Shown one piece after another: positions 13,303 through 23,900 of a stretch of DNA of 64,000 nt. The stretch is from Evernia prunastri (lineage: Eukaryota > Ascomycota > Lecanoromycetes > Lecanorales > Parmeliaceae): the NCBI GenBank assembly GCA_003184365.1, contig NKYR01000023.1, positions 124,001 through 188,000 on the forward strand. The letters run 5' to 3'. The position numbers and the translations under genes were made by a program. Positions within the stretch are counted from its first letter, which is position 1, and each line of letters starts with the position of its first letter. Below the pieces are notes generated by a model. That model did no database searches, was not told where the DNA came from, and worked only from the letters and a program-made list of their open reading frames with translations.

Positions 13303-15105
13303 GGCCGGACGTCGTCTTTGCCTTGGGGACGTTATGACAGTGGTCTCGTGAGTTCTGGGCAATCGGCACCAGCGACCAGAGCTTACAGCTTCGTCGGATG
13401 GACTGTCTTTGAGATCTGGCATCGATGCCAAAAGGTATCGATCTCCCGCAAACGATGTGAACGTTCTTTCTACAACCAACAACTCCGCCCTCGAAACAAT
13501 CCACACGAACAGCACAATCGAGCAGATATTATTGTGGCAACTCCTTCCACACCACAAAAGCGTCAATCTCATCACATCCTCCACAAAAGGGAGCCGGCCC
13601 GTAGCGCAACTGGTCAGTGGTGGATGGTAGAAGGTTACCATATATCCACCCCAACGTCATGCTAATCTCACAACGAGGTCCTAAACGCTATCCTATAAAA
13701 GACCTCTCCCGCTGCTGTCGGCGTTTCCCTGATCTCACTTGATGTGCTGCAAATCTCCCCACCAGCTTTTAATGAAAGTACCAACGAACACGAGCCATTG
13801 GGGCTCCACCTTCCTCAACTCGAGCAAGATTAGAAGAAACATCTTTAGTATAGGTATTCATGGGCGATATCATCACAAACGGCCTTCTGAGCAGTCGAAT
13901 CGGGTAAGATATTACACACGCTCATTATCCACGCCCTCATCACCCTTCGGCCATAATACCATATCATATCATGTCATGTCACAGCCTCATCCTCATCCTC
14001 TCTCCATCCCCCCAAAAGCCAAGACGGAGCTAGATCCTCCTTCCTTCCCAGCGCATCCCAGCCTATCCCATCCCATCTTCTCCCGCCCAATCACCCACAC
14101 CCACATCTCCCCGCCATCTTCAAAACCCTCGCTTAAACCTACCTACACCTAGCTAACCCCCCTCCTCTTCTCCCTTTCCCCCTTCCACCAACTCACCAAA
14201 ATTCCCCCCTAACACCCCTCCCTTTCCCTTAAACCCCCCCCCTCTAAAGTTCCCCCCCAACACCCCTCGACATCCCCATCCAACCCCCATCCAACCCCCC
14301 TTACAATCCCCACCCCAGTCCAGCTCCCTTACTCTCCGAACATCCACTACCTCTATCATCTAACCCAACCTTATCAACTAACCCCCCCCCCCCCCCCCCC
14401 CCCCCCTCCTCGCCCCTTTCCGGGCCCTTCCCCAAAGTAAAAAAAAACCCCCTCGGCGAAAAAACAGCATACTCGACAAAAGAGGAGGCTTTTGCACATA
14501 AACCCCGCTCGAAACTGTTGTCACGGTTTTTTGGCAGGAATGATCGGGATCGGGGCGTGCTGGGTTTGCGTGCTGTGGAAGGATTGACGGTTGACGGTTG
14601 ACGACCGAGGGGCGCGACGCGGACGCGAAAGCGAAAGCGTAGAGTTGTGTAACCGGTCGTGGAATGTTGGGGGGTTAGTATGCGGTGGGGTTGGTGCTGT
14701 GGGGATGACCGGGGAGAGTGGAGTTTTAGTTTGTAGCTCTGAGGGGAAAGGGAAGGGGGAGGGGGATGGCATGGGATGGGAGAAGAGTAAGGTTAAGGTT
14801 GAATGGATGGTTTAAAGGTACATAAGAGTCGCAAGGGGAAAAAAGGCACGCGTAGTGATTTTGTAAATATGGGGGAGGGGAATTTGAGGTGATTACCTGG
14901 CGACCTTGCGAAGTATGCAGGGAGCCCGTGATGATAATGGATAAAAGGTCAAGTTGATTCGAGCGGTAGATAAGGAAATGCACTTGTCAAATTCTCATCT
15001 GCTTATATCTGGTAAATTGACTGCAGCACCTTTAAGACCTAAAGCCAGTTGAAACACCACGTAACTTTTCTCTCGTCTTTCCTCCTAGATTCTCCATGAG
15101 ATAGA
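13303..15105. other. Long intergenic region, strongly C-rich on the + strand
   Basis: No gene can be supported. From about 13930 to 14420 the + strand is extremely pyrimidine/C-rich, ending in an uninterrupted C run at about 14382-14406. From about 14590 to 14890 the composition flips to G-rich. A small hairpin (GGTGGAT ... ATCCACC) lies at about 13617-13652. The right part contains the 3' UTR of CPA1, which ends at 15106 on the other strand. Confidence 0.5.
14382..14406. repeat. Poly-C homopolymer tract (about 25 nt)
   Basis: An uninterrupted C run on the + strand, embedded in about 250 bp of CCCC-rich sequence. The complementary strand has many runs of three or more G and could form G-quadruplexes. 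The exact length is uncertain because such runs are prone to sequencing error. Confidence 0.8.
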
Positions 15106-17570
15106 TCAAGCCGCAGCCGCCGCCCTCGCTTGAGGTTCGGCATTAGCACCGCCCGCTGCGTTAGCCCTTGCCATGTTCTCCATGCCTAGAGTGGGCACGA
15201 CATCCACTCTCTCCTTTGCCAAGAGATCCACCAGTAGGGGATTGGGTCTGTTGTCTCTGTTGGGTTGGAGAACGGCTTGGCTCTCCTTGTACCTCTTGAC
15301 GCTCTCCAGGTAGTTGTCAAAGAGGTAGCTAGAATCCAAGGGGCCACCCTTTGCCTCGGGATGGAACTGGGTCGAAAAAATTGGGCGGGATCGATGGATA
15401 ATTCCTTCGTTAGAGGAATCATTCAAATTGACAAAATACTGTGTATAGCATCAGTAATGGTTGCCGCCTGAGGGCAGCGGTGGGATCTTACCTCCTTGAA
15501 GTCATGAGGTAGGGTCTGGGCGTCAACGGCGTATCCGTGATTCTGCGATGTGATGTGAACGCGGCCTGTTGTCAGGTCCAAACCTGCGAGGTGTTAGCAC
15601 TTGTTCAACAAGAGATTCAAGCTGAGACCTACAAGGGATATTGTGGGCTCTATTCCCGTACTGTATCGTTCAATCAGCCTCCAGAATGTAAGTGCCGGAT
15701 TTCCTCACTTACCTTGAGCTTGCTGGTTCGAGCACCTGCAGCCAGAGCTACCAGTTGATGGCCCAAGCAGATGCCGAAGATTGGCAATTGTGAGGTCTGG
15801 AAGAGGGTACGAACTGGCAGACACATCAGCAGTTGAATACACAACCCCCCAACGATCCCAAATGCGTCCACCTCTTCTCTTCCCCGAAAAGGACCAAGAA
15901 AACCCCCCCCCAGAGGTAGGACTCACGCGTCGAAACCTGTCAAACAATCAGTTATAAGGTTCAGATAAGAAGAGCGTCAGAGGGCCTCTTTACACTCTCT
16001 GTGCAATGCGTGGGATCGCCCGGGCCGTTGCTGATGAAGACGCCGTCGAAATGATGTGCAACTTTCTCCAAAGGATAATCAAACGGGAAACATGTGACAG
16101 AGCAGCCTTTGAAGGTTTTTGTTGTCAGCATTTCTCCTCGAAGATTAAAGAACCGAACAGTAAATTGAGTGAATCTACCTCTTCCTACAAGACTGCGTAG
16201 GATGTTTTCTTTAACTCCGCAATCGATCAGAGCGACATGCATATCTCCTGTGCCTGAGCTGACGTGGAACGGCTGTTTGGTCGAGACTTTCCGAACCAAA
16301 TTGATTTGCTAAAAGAATTAACCCTGTATTAAGGTACAGAGGCAATAGGATACTTACTTCCGGGTCAACGAAGGCCTCGTCTTGCTACAGATTACTTGGT
16401 GTTAGCACTTTAGCCTTCAATACCATGTTTCGAGACCGAAGGAAGAACACAAAGGGCCTCTGGCCTTCTAGAAAGTGTCCATCCGACGTGGCCGCACTGG
16501 TCCAGGAGCGTTGGTAGGAGAGCACATACTTCCTCATCGTATTCTTCCCCTATGGTAATCTTTGCCAAAGTACTTCCCTGCTCGCGCAAATACGTTACGA
16601 TTGCGCGAGTATCTACTCCAGTGATGGCGGGCTACGTTCCAAGTCAGAATTTTTTTGCTTTCCTTGAATCGGTGGAAATATGAACAGATTGGTTTGGGAG
16701 GAACGCGACATACAACACCCTCTCGTGCACACCATTCGGAGAGACTTTCCACCGCGGTCCAATGCGAATAATTAGCTGCAACATCGGCTACAACCACCCC
16801 CACGGCTTGAATATTCTATGTACGTGACTTGATTAGCATTTTTGGTTGAAGTATTACAACCCCACTCATGAGAATGATGTAGGAGGGGAATGATCTGAGA
16901 ATCATTCTGACACGGGAGGTAAGGCAACAGTTGAAATGTACGTACGGGAGACTCAAAGTATTTCAACAGGCCATTTTCATCTCTGACAGAAGACGGCACC
17001 CCATAGTTACCGATTAAAGGTTGAGTGAAGACGAGGCTGAAGAGTGATTCCAGAATCAGCATTGCCAGTTCAAGAGGAGGCTGTGCACCTTGAGGTGTTG
17101 CTTCAGAGTAAAGATATCAACAATGACGTACATCTGTCCACGGTATGAAGGGTCCGTAAGTGACTCAGGGTAGCCAACTAATGAAGTGGTGAAAACAGCT
17201 TCTCCCGATACGTTGCTCCTAATCACTTGTGAGTCATTAATCCCTCGTATTCGAAAGATATAGTATTACTTTGCGCCGAAGGATTTTCCATTGAAAACAG
17301 GGCCGTTCTATCAATGTGTCAGCACTAGCCGTAATGCTATTGTTTGCATAGACCTACCCTGATAGTCAGGTTGGCGGTATCGTAGGAGACGGGTGATGCC
17401 CTCTGTCTGGATGGCGTAGGTGGCTGGCGCGGTGTGTTGGCTTCGACGTTGGCGAAAGAGCGAGTCTGCAGCCCGGACATCACAGACTTCTTGCCCATTA
17501 TTGGCTTTGCTCCAACGCTCAAGAGTCCCAAAGTGGGCTTTTGAAGACGAGACAGCATTGTCATATTCAT
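15106..17570 (-). CDS. CPA1: Carbamoyl-phosphate synthase, arginine-specific, small subunit
   Basis: Glutamine amidotransferase subunit of mitochondrial arginine-specific carbamoyl-phosphate synthase (yeast CPA1, Neurospora arg-2). It supplies ammonia for the first step of arginine synthesis. I place 14 coding exons on the minus strand: 17570-17358, 17307-17270, 17218-17132, 17036-16946, 16815-16714, 16631-16530, 16384-16358, 16308-16179, 16106-15994, 15936-15927, 15813-15713, 15660-15633, 15583-15492 and 15438-15106. Together they encode 488 residues, and all frames close. The N terminus (MLSRLQKP...RSFAN) is a mitochondrial presequence. The CPSase small domain (GEAVFTTSLVGYPESLTDPS) precedes the GATase domain with FISNGPGDPTHC, the nucleophile motif GICLGHQ and the His-Glu motif FSTQFHPEA. 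Exon 10 is only 10 nt, and exon 7 is 27 nt. An attenuator-peptide uORF lies just upstream (17839-17610), predicting translational repression by arginine. Confidence 0.95.
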
Positions 17571-17609
17571 TTTCGAGATGCGTGTAGTGTTCTTGGGCGC
17601 AGCGGCCTT

Positions 17610-17839
17610 TTAGTTTACCGAAGCTTTCCAGAGGTGGTCTGCCGGAAGACTGTCAGATAGGAGGTATTTTAGGCATAGTAAGAGTCATCTACCAGAAATG
17701 TAATCCTAGAGGCACCAATGAATTCAGCATGAGAGCATGTCAGGAAGGGGCAGCAGCCGGCAGCGCGGAGGAGCAAGACGACTCTCACAGGGGACAGGGA
17801 GTATACCTGAGAAGTATAGACTGTAGGCGAACAACGCAT
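17610..17839 (-). CDS. Arginine attenuator peptide uORF (AAP) in the CPA1 leader
   Basis: A 24-codon upstream ORF in the 5' leader of CPA1. It is contiguous only after two introns are removed: exons 17839-17807, 17705-17693 and 17638-17610, with introns of 101 and 54 nt. The deduced peptide contains TVYTSQ followed by DYISDHLWKA, aligning with the Neurospora arg-2 and yeast CPA1 leader peptides. Asp-12 is present, the residue known from the family to be essential for arginine-dependent ribosome stalling. The stop codon lies 39 nt upstream of the CPA1 start codon at 17570, so ribosomes stalled at the uORF end would block scanning. This is a cis-acting regulatory peptide, not an enzyme. Both introns have GT-AG ends and the peptide match is strong, so I am confident. 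Confidence 0.92.
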
Positions 17840-19271
17840 ACGAGCGACAGTGCTCCTTGCACTCAGGATTGTGAGGTGTCCAGGTTGTGAGGGTATCCGG
17901 GAAAAGCGGAGGAGTTTATGGTGCAAAATATGTGATCGCTGCAGGAATAAGAAAGTTTGGTGGGGCTAGGATAAGGGACTCCCTTGGGCCAATTGGTCGA
18001 GATATAGACTTTGGTATTGGAGTAAGGCAAATCGATGCCAAGATGCTTGACTTGAATCCGAATTGTGTGTGAAGTGATACGCAATGGTGGGGTTGAGTGA
18101 AAGAATTTTCATCAAAAGCAACGTTTTTCGGATAGAGATTCGGAACTTTGATGTTGCAACACCACCGGATGGAACTTTTTCATAGGGCTGAGATGAGACT
18201 CCTAACAGCCCTACACTAATAGCTTGGCATGGCACACATCTCCTAGCATTATTAGGTACATAGAGTACACGCTTTGAACAGTCGAATGAAAGCGGCATGA
18301 CTGCTCCGATTGTCCCTAGAGACTAAGCGCTTCATCCTACTGCGGCAGGAACGTCTTCCTTTATGAACACACCAGTCGCGATCAATCATTTCGAGTATGC
18401 TTTGAACGCAGAACAGTTTATTCAAATATCGAGCGCTACAGGTTATACTGATAGTGCTGAAGGCTATACCAGGCTGCTCGCGAAGCAAATTGCAGGGCTA
18501 TCTGCAACTTCTTCACGCCGTGCTATGCCGTATCTCGTTGGTTGAGGAGCCGCAGAGTTATATAGTGAGCCTGCTGCTGTTTGCCATGTTTTAAAGAGCC
18601 GTGAAAGAAGAAAATCAAGCTCAAGTCGCGACGTTCATTGCAAGGCAGGGAATATGAATGTCTTCGGCGCGCGAAGTGCAATTGGGTGCTAAAAACATGA
18701 CCTGGAGTGGTAATGGCTACCCAAATGAATGCCTAAATACGGGCGCGGGAGGGTTGAACGAAGGTATGCATTTGCTGAATAGACATTTATTCGTGGGGTG
18801 ACATGGTCTTTGTCGGCCATTTCATACCAGAAAATGCCACGAACTCCCAGCCCCAGCTATGAATCGCATGGCCTATGCCGATCTGAAATGCGCAATGCGC
18901 AGGCAACAGGTACAACTTATATGCGATGTGACCGACTAATCTTCAAGTCCTGCTGTAGTGATTGGAATGCCAGCAAATTCAATGTTGGCTCCTTCGGATG
19001 TCGGATATACGTCCAATGGAATTCATAATGCCTATGACATCGAGTGTGATAGCAACCCGAGTCAATTGTCACAGCTCGCGAGGACGATGGAACTGGAAGC
19101 TTTGTTACTCATAATATGTCCTATCCGGGTGGTTTCGCTTGTAATGGTCGAATGCTATCCACATATGCGCTTGCCATACCCACACTCACACGTTCGAGCA
19201 GACACAATCCCTATATCATCTTCATATTAGGTACTTCTCCTGAAGGTCAAGCTGCGATTGGAACTCGCAAA
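17840..19271. other. Intergenic region between divergent CPA1 and a secreted-protein gene
   Basis: No further gene supported. The left side is the CPA1 promoter and leader; the right side is the promoter of the + strand gene at 19272. I looked for a Gcn4/CPC1-type TGACTCA element next to CPA1 and saw no perfect copy here. Confidence 0.4.
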
Positions 19272-19983
19272 ATGCTTTCACCCATCTTACTGGCTTCTTT
19301 GGTGATGCTCGTTTCCACAGCATCCCTTCCTGCATTACCTCCAGCTTCACCACTGACGGATCTTGGAACCTTGCTTGTGATTCCACTGCACAACGCCAGC
19401 AGCAGAGTGAACGATACCTTGACTTCCCATCTCATCTCAACAGCAGGTTCCTCCAGTCTCGGAACAAGGTACGCGCCTCAATTCCTCCAAAAGCATCCTC
19501 ATATCATTCTCTATCCAAACTAACTACCTCAGGTACCCCCCCGGCTACCCAGGTCGAGCCTACGACTATCGCTATTTACGCATGGTTCTCCACTGTGTTA
19601 CGTTCACTCCGGATCCGCGACAGGACGCCCAAGTTTTCGATCACCTGTTCGCCAGGACCTTTCAGATGTTCAGTGACCCGGAACACCAAGACGAACACGT
19701 CTGGCAGACTACGCGGGGCTCAGGGGCGACGGGTTGGGATATAGGTGATGCGGCGACTGGCGCGGCCGCCATCTCTGTTGACCTTCCCCGCGCTGTGGAT
19801 GGGAACCCGGACAGCAATCTGACCTATGGAGAGTTTGTCGCAGCGCTCGTCGGGCTCAATCAGGTCAGGCTTGATTACCCGATGCTGTTGATCGACGCGG
19901 AGCTGTACAGAGCCGGATCTGGGCAGGATTCAGGGCTGTTGTGGATGCAGACTTTTGAACCTGAACCCGGTTCCCTGAGCTAA
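19272..19983 (+). CDS. Small secreted protein of unknown function
   Basis: Two exons, 19272-19468 and 19533-19983, give about 215 residues. The 64-nt intron has a textbook CTAACTACCTCAG end. Residues 1-19 (MLSPILLASLVMLVSTASL) form a clear signal peptide, followed by a Pro-rich stretch (PALPPASPLTD). The mature part has no recognised domain. It contains TPDPRQDAQVFDHLFARTF, a Gly/Ala-rich middle and a C-terminal LLWMQTFEPEP segment. Only one cysteine is present, so it is not a disulfide-rich effector. Two N-glycosylation sequons (NASS, NDT) lie near residues 43-51. It is probably extracellular; no function can be named. Confidence 0.72.
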
Positions 19984-20996
19984 AGGCTCCCTGGAAAGGA
20001 TACACGGAGGACGGTGTGAGTTGAGATGCAGCGGGTCAACGTAGTGCACAGCCCAAGCCAAAACTGCGCCCCCCCCCGGTGAAGGTGTCAGAGATGAACG
20101 GGGAAGAGGCGATGGGTACACGATGCGCTAGAAGGAAACATGACTCCTCATGAGCGAAATGAGAAATGGTCGCCGAAATTGTTGGCTTGTGGGGGCATGT
20201 TGAATCACGAGGCTAAGATGGCTAAAATACCAACACCCAAGGCCAAGCTCACTCACACAAGTATCACTTACCCCCCACAATCACAGAAAAAAGAAGAAAC
20301 AAACCCCTATCCCATCCTATCCTATCCTTTCCCCCCAAATCCTACACCACAAAAAAAGCCCCCCCCATACACATCTCAGCCCCACAGCGCCAACGCACCT
20401 CCCTCGCAGTCCTCCCCTCAGCCATCCCATCATAAACCATTGCACCCAGATCCCGTCGCCTAGCAGAGACCTCACGGGTGCAATCTCCCATCGGTCGAGC
20501 CAGCGCACAGTCGGGATTGCCCGGCGATTTGTTCCCTGGCTACCGGGGTTGAAGGAAGGGAAAGCTACGTATGAATCAAGTAGTATCAGTGTGGTCTAGA
20601 GGAAGCGGCGCTTCCTACGCGAAATGCGTGTTTCGTCCGCGTCGTGTTTCCCTCTCTTCTGTTCATGGCTTGTGATGCGCTCTACATGTGTTGTTACTTG
20701 CAGGCTGTTTACGCATAGAGACTAGGATTAGCTTCCGTGTAGGCAAGCATGGACGGTTGACTCATCAACAGACTGTTGTAAAGCAGATTCCATTCGCTTG
20801 CAAATAGTTTGGTCATTCATTCTATTTTTCTGATCTGTCCACTCTGTTAACATCGCCACGAATCTACATCTCCCACCTCAAGATCCAAACACATATCCTC
20901 TCCAAGTCCGATCCATCACAGACAACGCGAAGTACCATATCCAACACCATCACAAATGGCATTACAGGATAGGATGAAGGGACAACCAACACCCTC
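19984..20996. other. Intergenic region between convergent genes
   Basis: No gene supported between the convergent secreted-protein gene and ADE6. A C-rich, pyrimidine-biased stretch runs from about 20255 to 20460 on the + strand, with runs of CCCATCCTATCC type. The right end is the ADE6 3' UTR. Confidence 0.4.
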
Positions 20997-23900
20997 CTAT
21001 ATGGATACCCATCGCCGAGCCGAGTAGAACAATCGCTGCCAAGGCAGCACCTGTCCCCACTCGTCTCGTTTGCCATCGGGAACCCAGCTCGCGAACAAGG
21101 TTGATCGCTCTGGGTGCGGCATGATCGCAAGGACTCTGGACGATTTGTCAATAAGAGTGGCATTGCACTCACCGTCGAACAGAATAGCATGTCAGCTTAC
21201 CTTCCATCGCTAGAACTAACCCCTGCGATCCCCAACGGACTACCGTTCGGATTCGCCGGATACCTCTCCGTCGGCTCCAAAGTGCCATTATCCACATACC
21301 GTACCGCCGCTCTGCCGCTCTCCACCAACCTCTGCGCCGACGACGACGACGACGACGGCGAAGCTTTGAAACTGGCTCGGCCTTCCCTGTGGGCCACCGC
21401 GATAGGCAGCGCGCTGTTGTGCATGCCGTGCAAGAAGACATTGGGCGCGGTGTCCGAGTCCGCGATTCTGACCATGCACGCCCTCGCTTCGTATTGCTCG
21501 GAGAGGTTCGTCTCGAAGGTGGGCCAGCCCTGGGTGCCGGGGACGATGCTCTGGAGGCGGGAGAGGAACTGGCACCCGTTGCAGACGCCCAGGGTGAAGG
21601 TGTTCTTGCGCTCGAAGAAGGCGCGGAATTCGGCGCGGACTTTGGGGTTGAGCAGGACGGTGGAGGCCCAGCCGCGGCCTGCGCCGAGAACGTCGCCTGT
21701 GGGTGGCTTCAGTGCTTGTTCTCGAGCAATTTTGGACGATCATTTAAGTGCTGCTGGGTGAAGGGAAGGGGAGAGATGCGTACCATAGGAGAAGCCGCCT
21801 GCTGCGGCTAGACCCACAAAGTTCGATAACTCCATTCTGCCGGAGATGATGTCGGTCATGTGCACGTCGATTGCAGTGAATCCAGCCTGCGGAAGAGGAG
21901 AGAGTCAGCTTATCTTGTTCAAGGGAGAAGGTGTTTCCATTAAAGAGCGGTCACTCCAAAGATAAACTTACTGTCATGAAGGCAAACGCCATTTCAGATT
22001 GCCCATTAGTTCCTTGCTCGCGGAGGATGGCGACCCTTGGCTTGCTATTCAAGGAGAGAATTTTGGGCAGTTTGCTGGAGAAAGGTAGAATGTTATCCTT
22101 GGGGTTGAAAGTCACGTTGTAGGAAAGCCCAGCACTAGATGGATCGACTATGTTGTTGAACTCCTCATCGGCACAAGCTGGGTTGTCACGGAGACGCTGC
22201 ATCTGGTGCGACGTTGCTGACCAAGTCTGCTGCAGTGATGAGCGGCTCTGTCGATATACGAGTTGAGAGCCGTGGTATATGGTGAGGTCTTGCTGAGAAG
22301 CAGGGGCCACACGGCCGATTCTCTTGATCAGGTTTGGTGGTGGACCACATGTTGCGAAGCATCTATTAAAATGAATCTCGTCGCGCTTGCGGACTTGGAA
22401 GACGGCTCCTAGTTCTTCATTGAAGAGAGATTTCAAGACATCTGAAGTGTCGGTCGTTCGGCACACATCATCAACCATTAGGCTGACGCCGCAGTGCCCG
22501 GCAAACATCATTTCTACGATCGTAGTAAAGAGTCCTCCATCACTTCGATCGTGGTATGCGAGGACGACGTCGGCTTCGTGAAGCTGCTCTATGGCGTCGA
22601 AGTAGTCCTTGAGCAATTGGACATTGCGGACATCGGGCGCCTCGTTCCCCACCTGCCCAAAGACCTGTGCCAATGCGGAACCACCGAGACATTGCTGTGA
22701 CTCGGCCAGATCGACTAGAAGCAGAATCGTCTCGCCAACATCCTCCTCTTCAGGACGTCGCAGAGTTGGGGTCCAATGGCGAATGTTCTTCACGGGGGAA
22801 AAGGCCGAGATGACCAAAGACAAGGGTGCCGTAACCTTTCTATCCTCTTCCGAGGTTTTGTCTTTCCAAGCCATCGACATACTTGTCGAGTCTTTGCCAA
22901 CAGGCACACTGATACCCAATTCAGGACAAAGTTCCATACCAATCGCCTCAACAGCTTCATAGAGAGCGGCTGCTTCGCCAGGATGTTTGGCAGCGGCCAT
23001 CCAATTCGCTGACAGACATACTCGCTCAAGAAGTACGTCTGCTGCAGCGATATTCATTAGACTTTCTGCTACTGCCATGCGTGCCGACGCTGCCGGAGAT
23101 ATCAGTGCCAGTGTGGGTTTCTCTGTAAAAACAGAGCTTAAAGTCAGCATCGTCTCGGGACTTGGTACCAGGTGCCGGTGCCGGTGCCGGGCGAGGAAAG
23201 ACAGCAAAACGTACCGCCCATCGCCATCGCCTCCCCAGTACTCATTCCAACTTTCAGGGAGGTGGCTGTTATCCCAACATCTGCTACGGGGACCTGGAAG
23301 GGCCCAACCATCTGATCGCGGACGACCAGGGCTGATACACTATTGCCGAGTCAGCATTGTCTCTTCAAGAAAGAAATACAAGCTACGAGACAATCCTGAA
23401 GAGCGAAGACTCCTTAGAAATAAACTAAAGCTCAGAACTTGGGTCAATGGAGTACTTATCGACTTCGAATAACATACCTACGGTCTCCTATCGTGATCAG
23501 GAAAGACTTCGAACCCACCGAGGGCAGTTTTAGCACTCTCTGGATGGCTTCTTCGAGAAAGCCACCTTTCATCTTGGGTAGATACGTCGCTAGGCTGCTG
23601 TCGAACGATGGTAGCAAGGGTTTTCGAGATTCCACGGTGCGAGACAATTTTGGCGGCTTGCCAAAAAGTGTGTCCATTGGAAGGTTGATTGGCTCTTTAT
23701 ACTCACTCGACTCTCGATCCGTTAAAAGGAGTCTATTTTCTCTTCCTCCCTTTTCGCCGTCGGTCTTTCCAACTACCGAGTAGCCTATGCAAGGTTTGGG
23801 GATCAGCGCTGGTCTTTAGAATCGATTCCTGTCATGCAAGCCGAAAATTTGGTGCAGACCCAAATGAACTATTACGAAGAGACTTACCACATCTTTCACG

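Noticed and set aside
13590..13660. Possible tRNA: GTAGCGCAACTGGTCAGTGG resembles a D-arm
   Set aside because: No T-arm or closing acceptor stem follows; the segment folds instead as a simple hairpin (GGTGGAT with ATCCACC).
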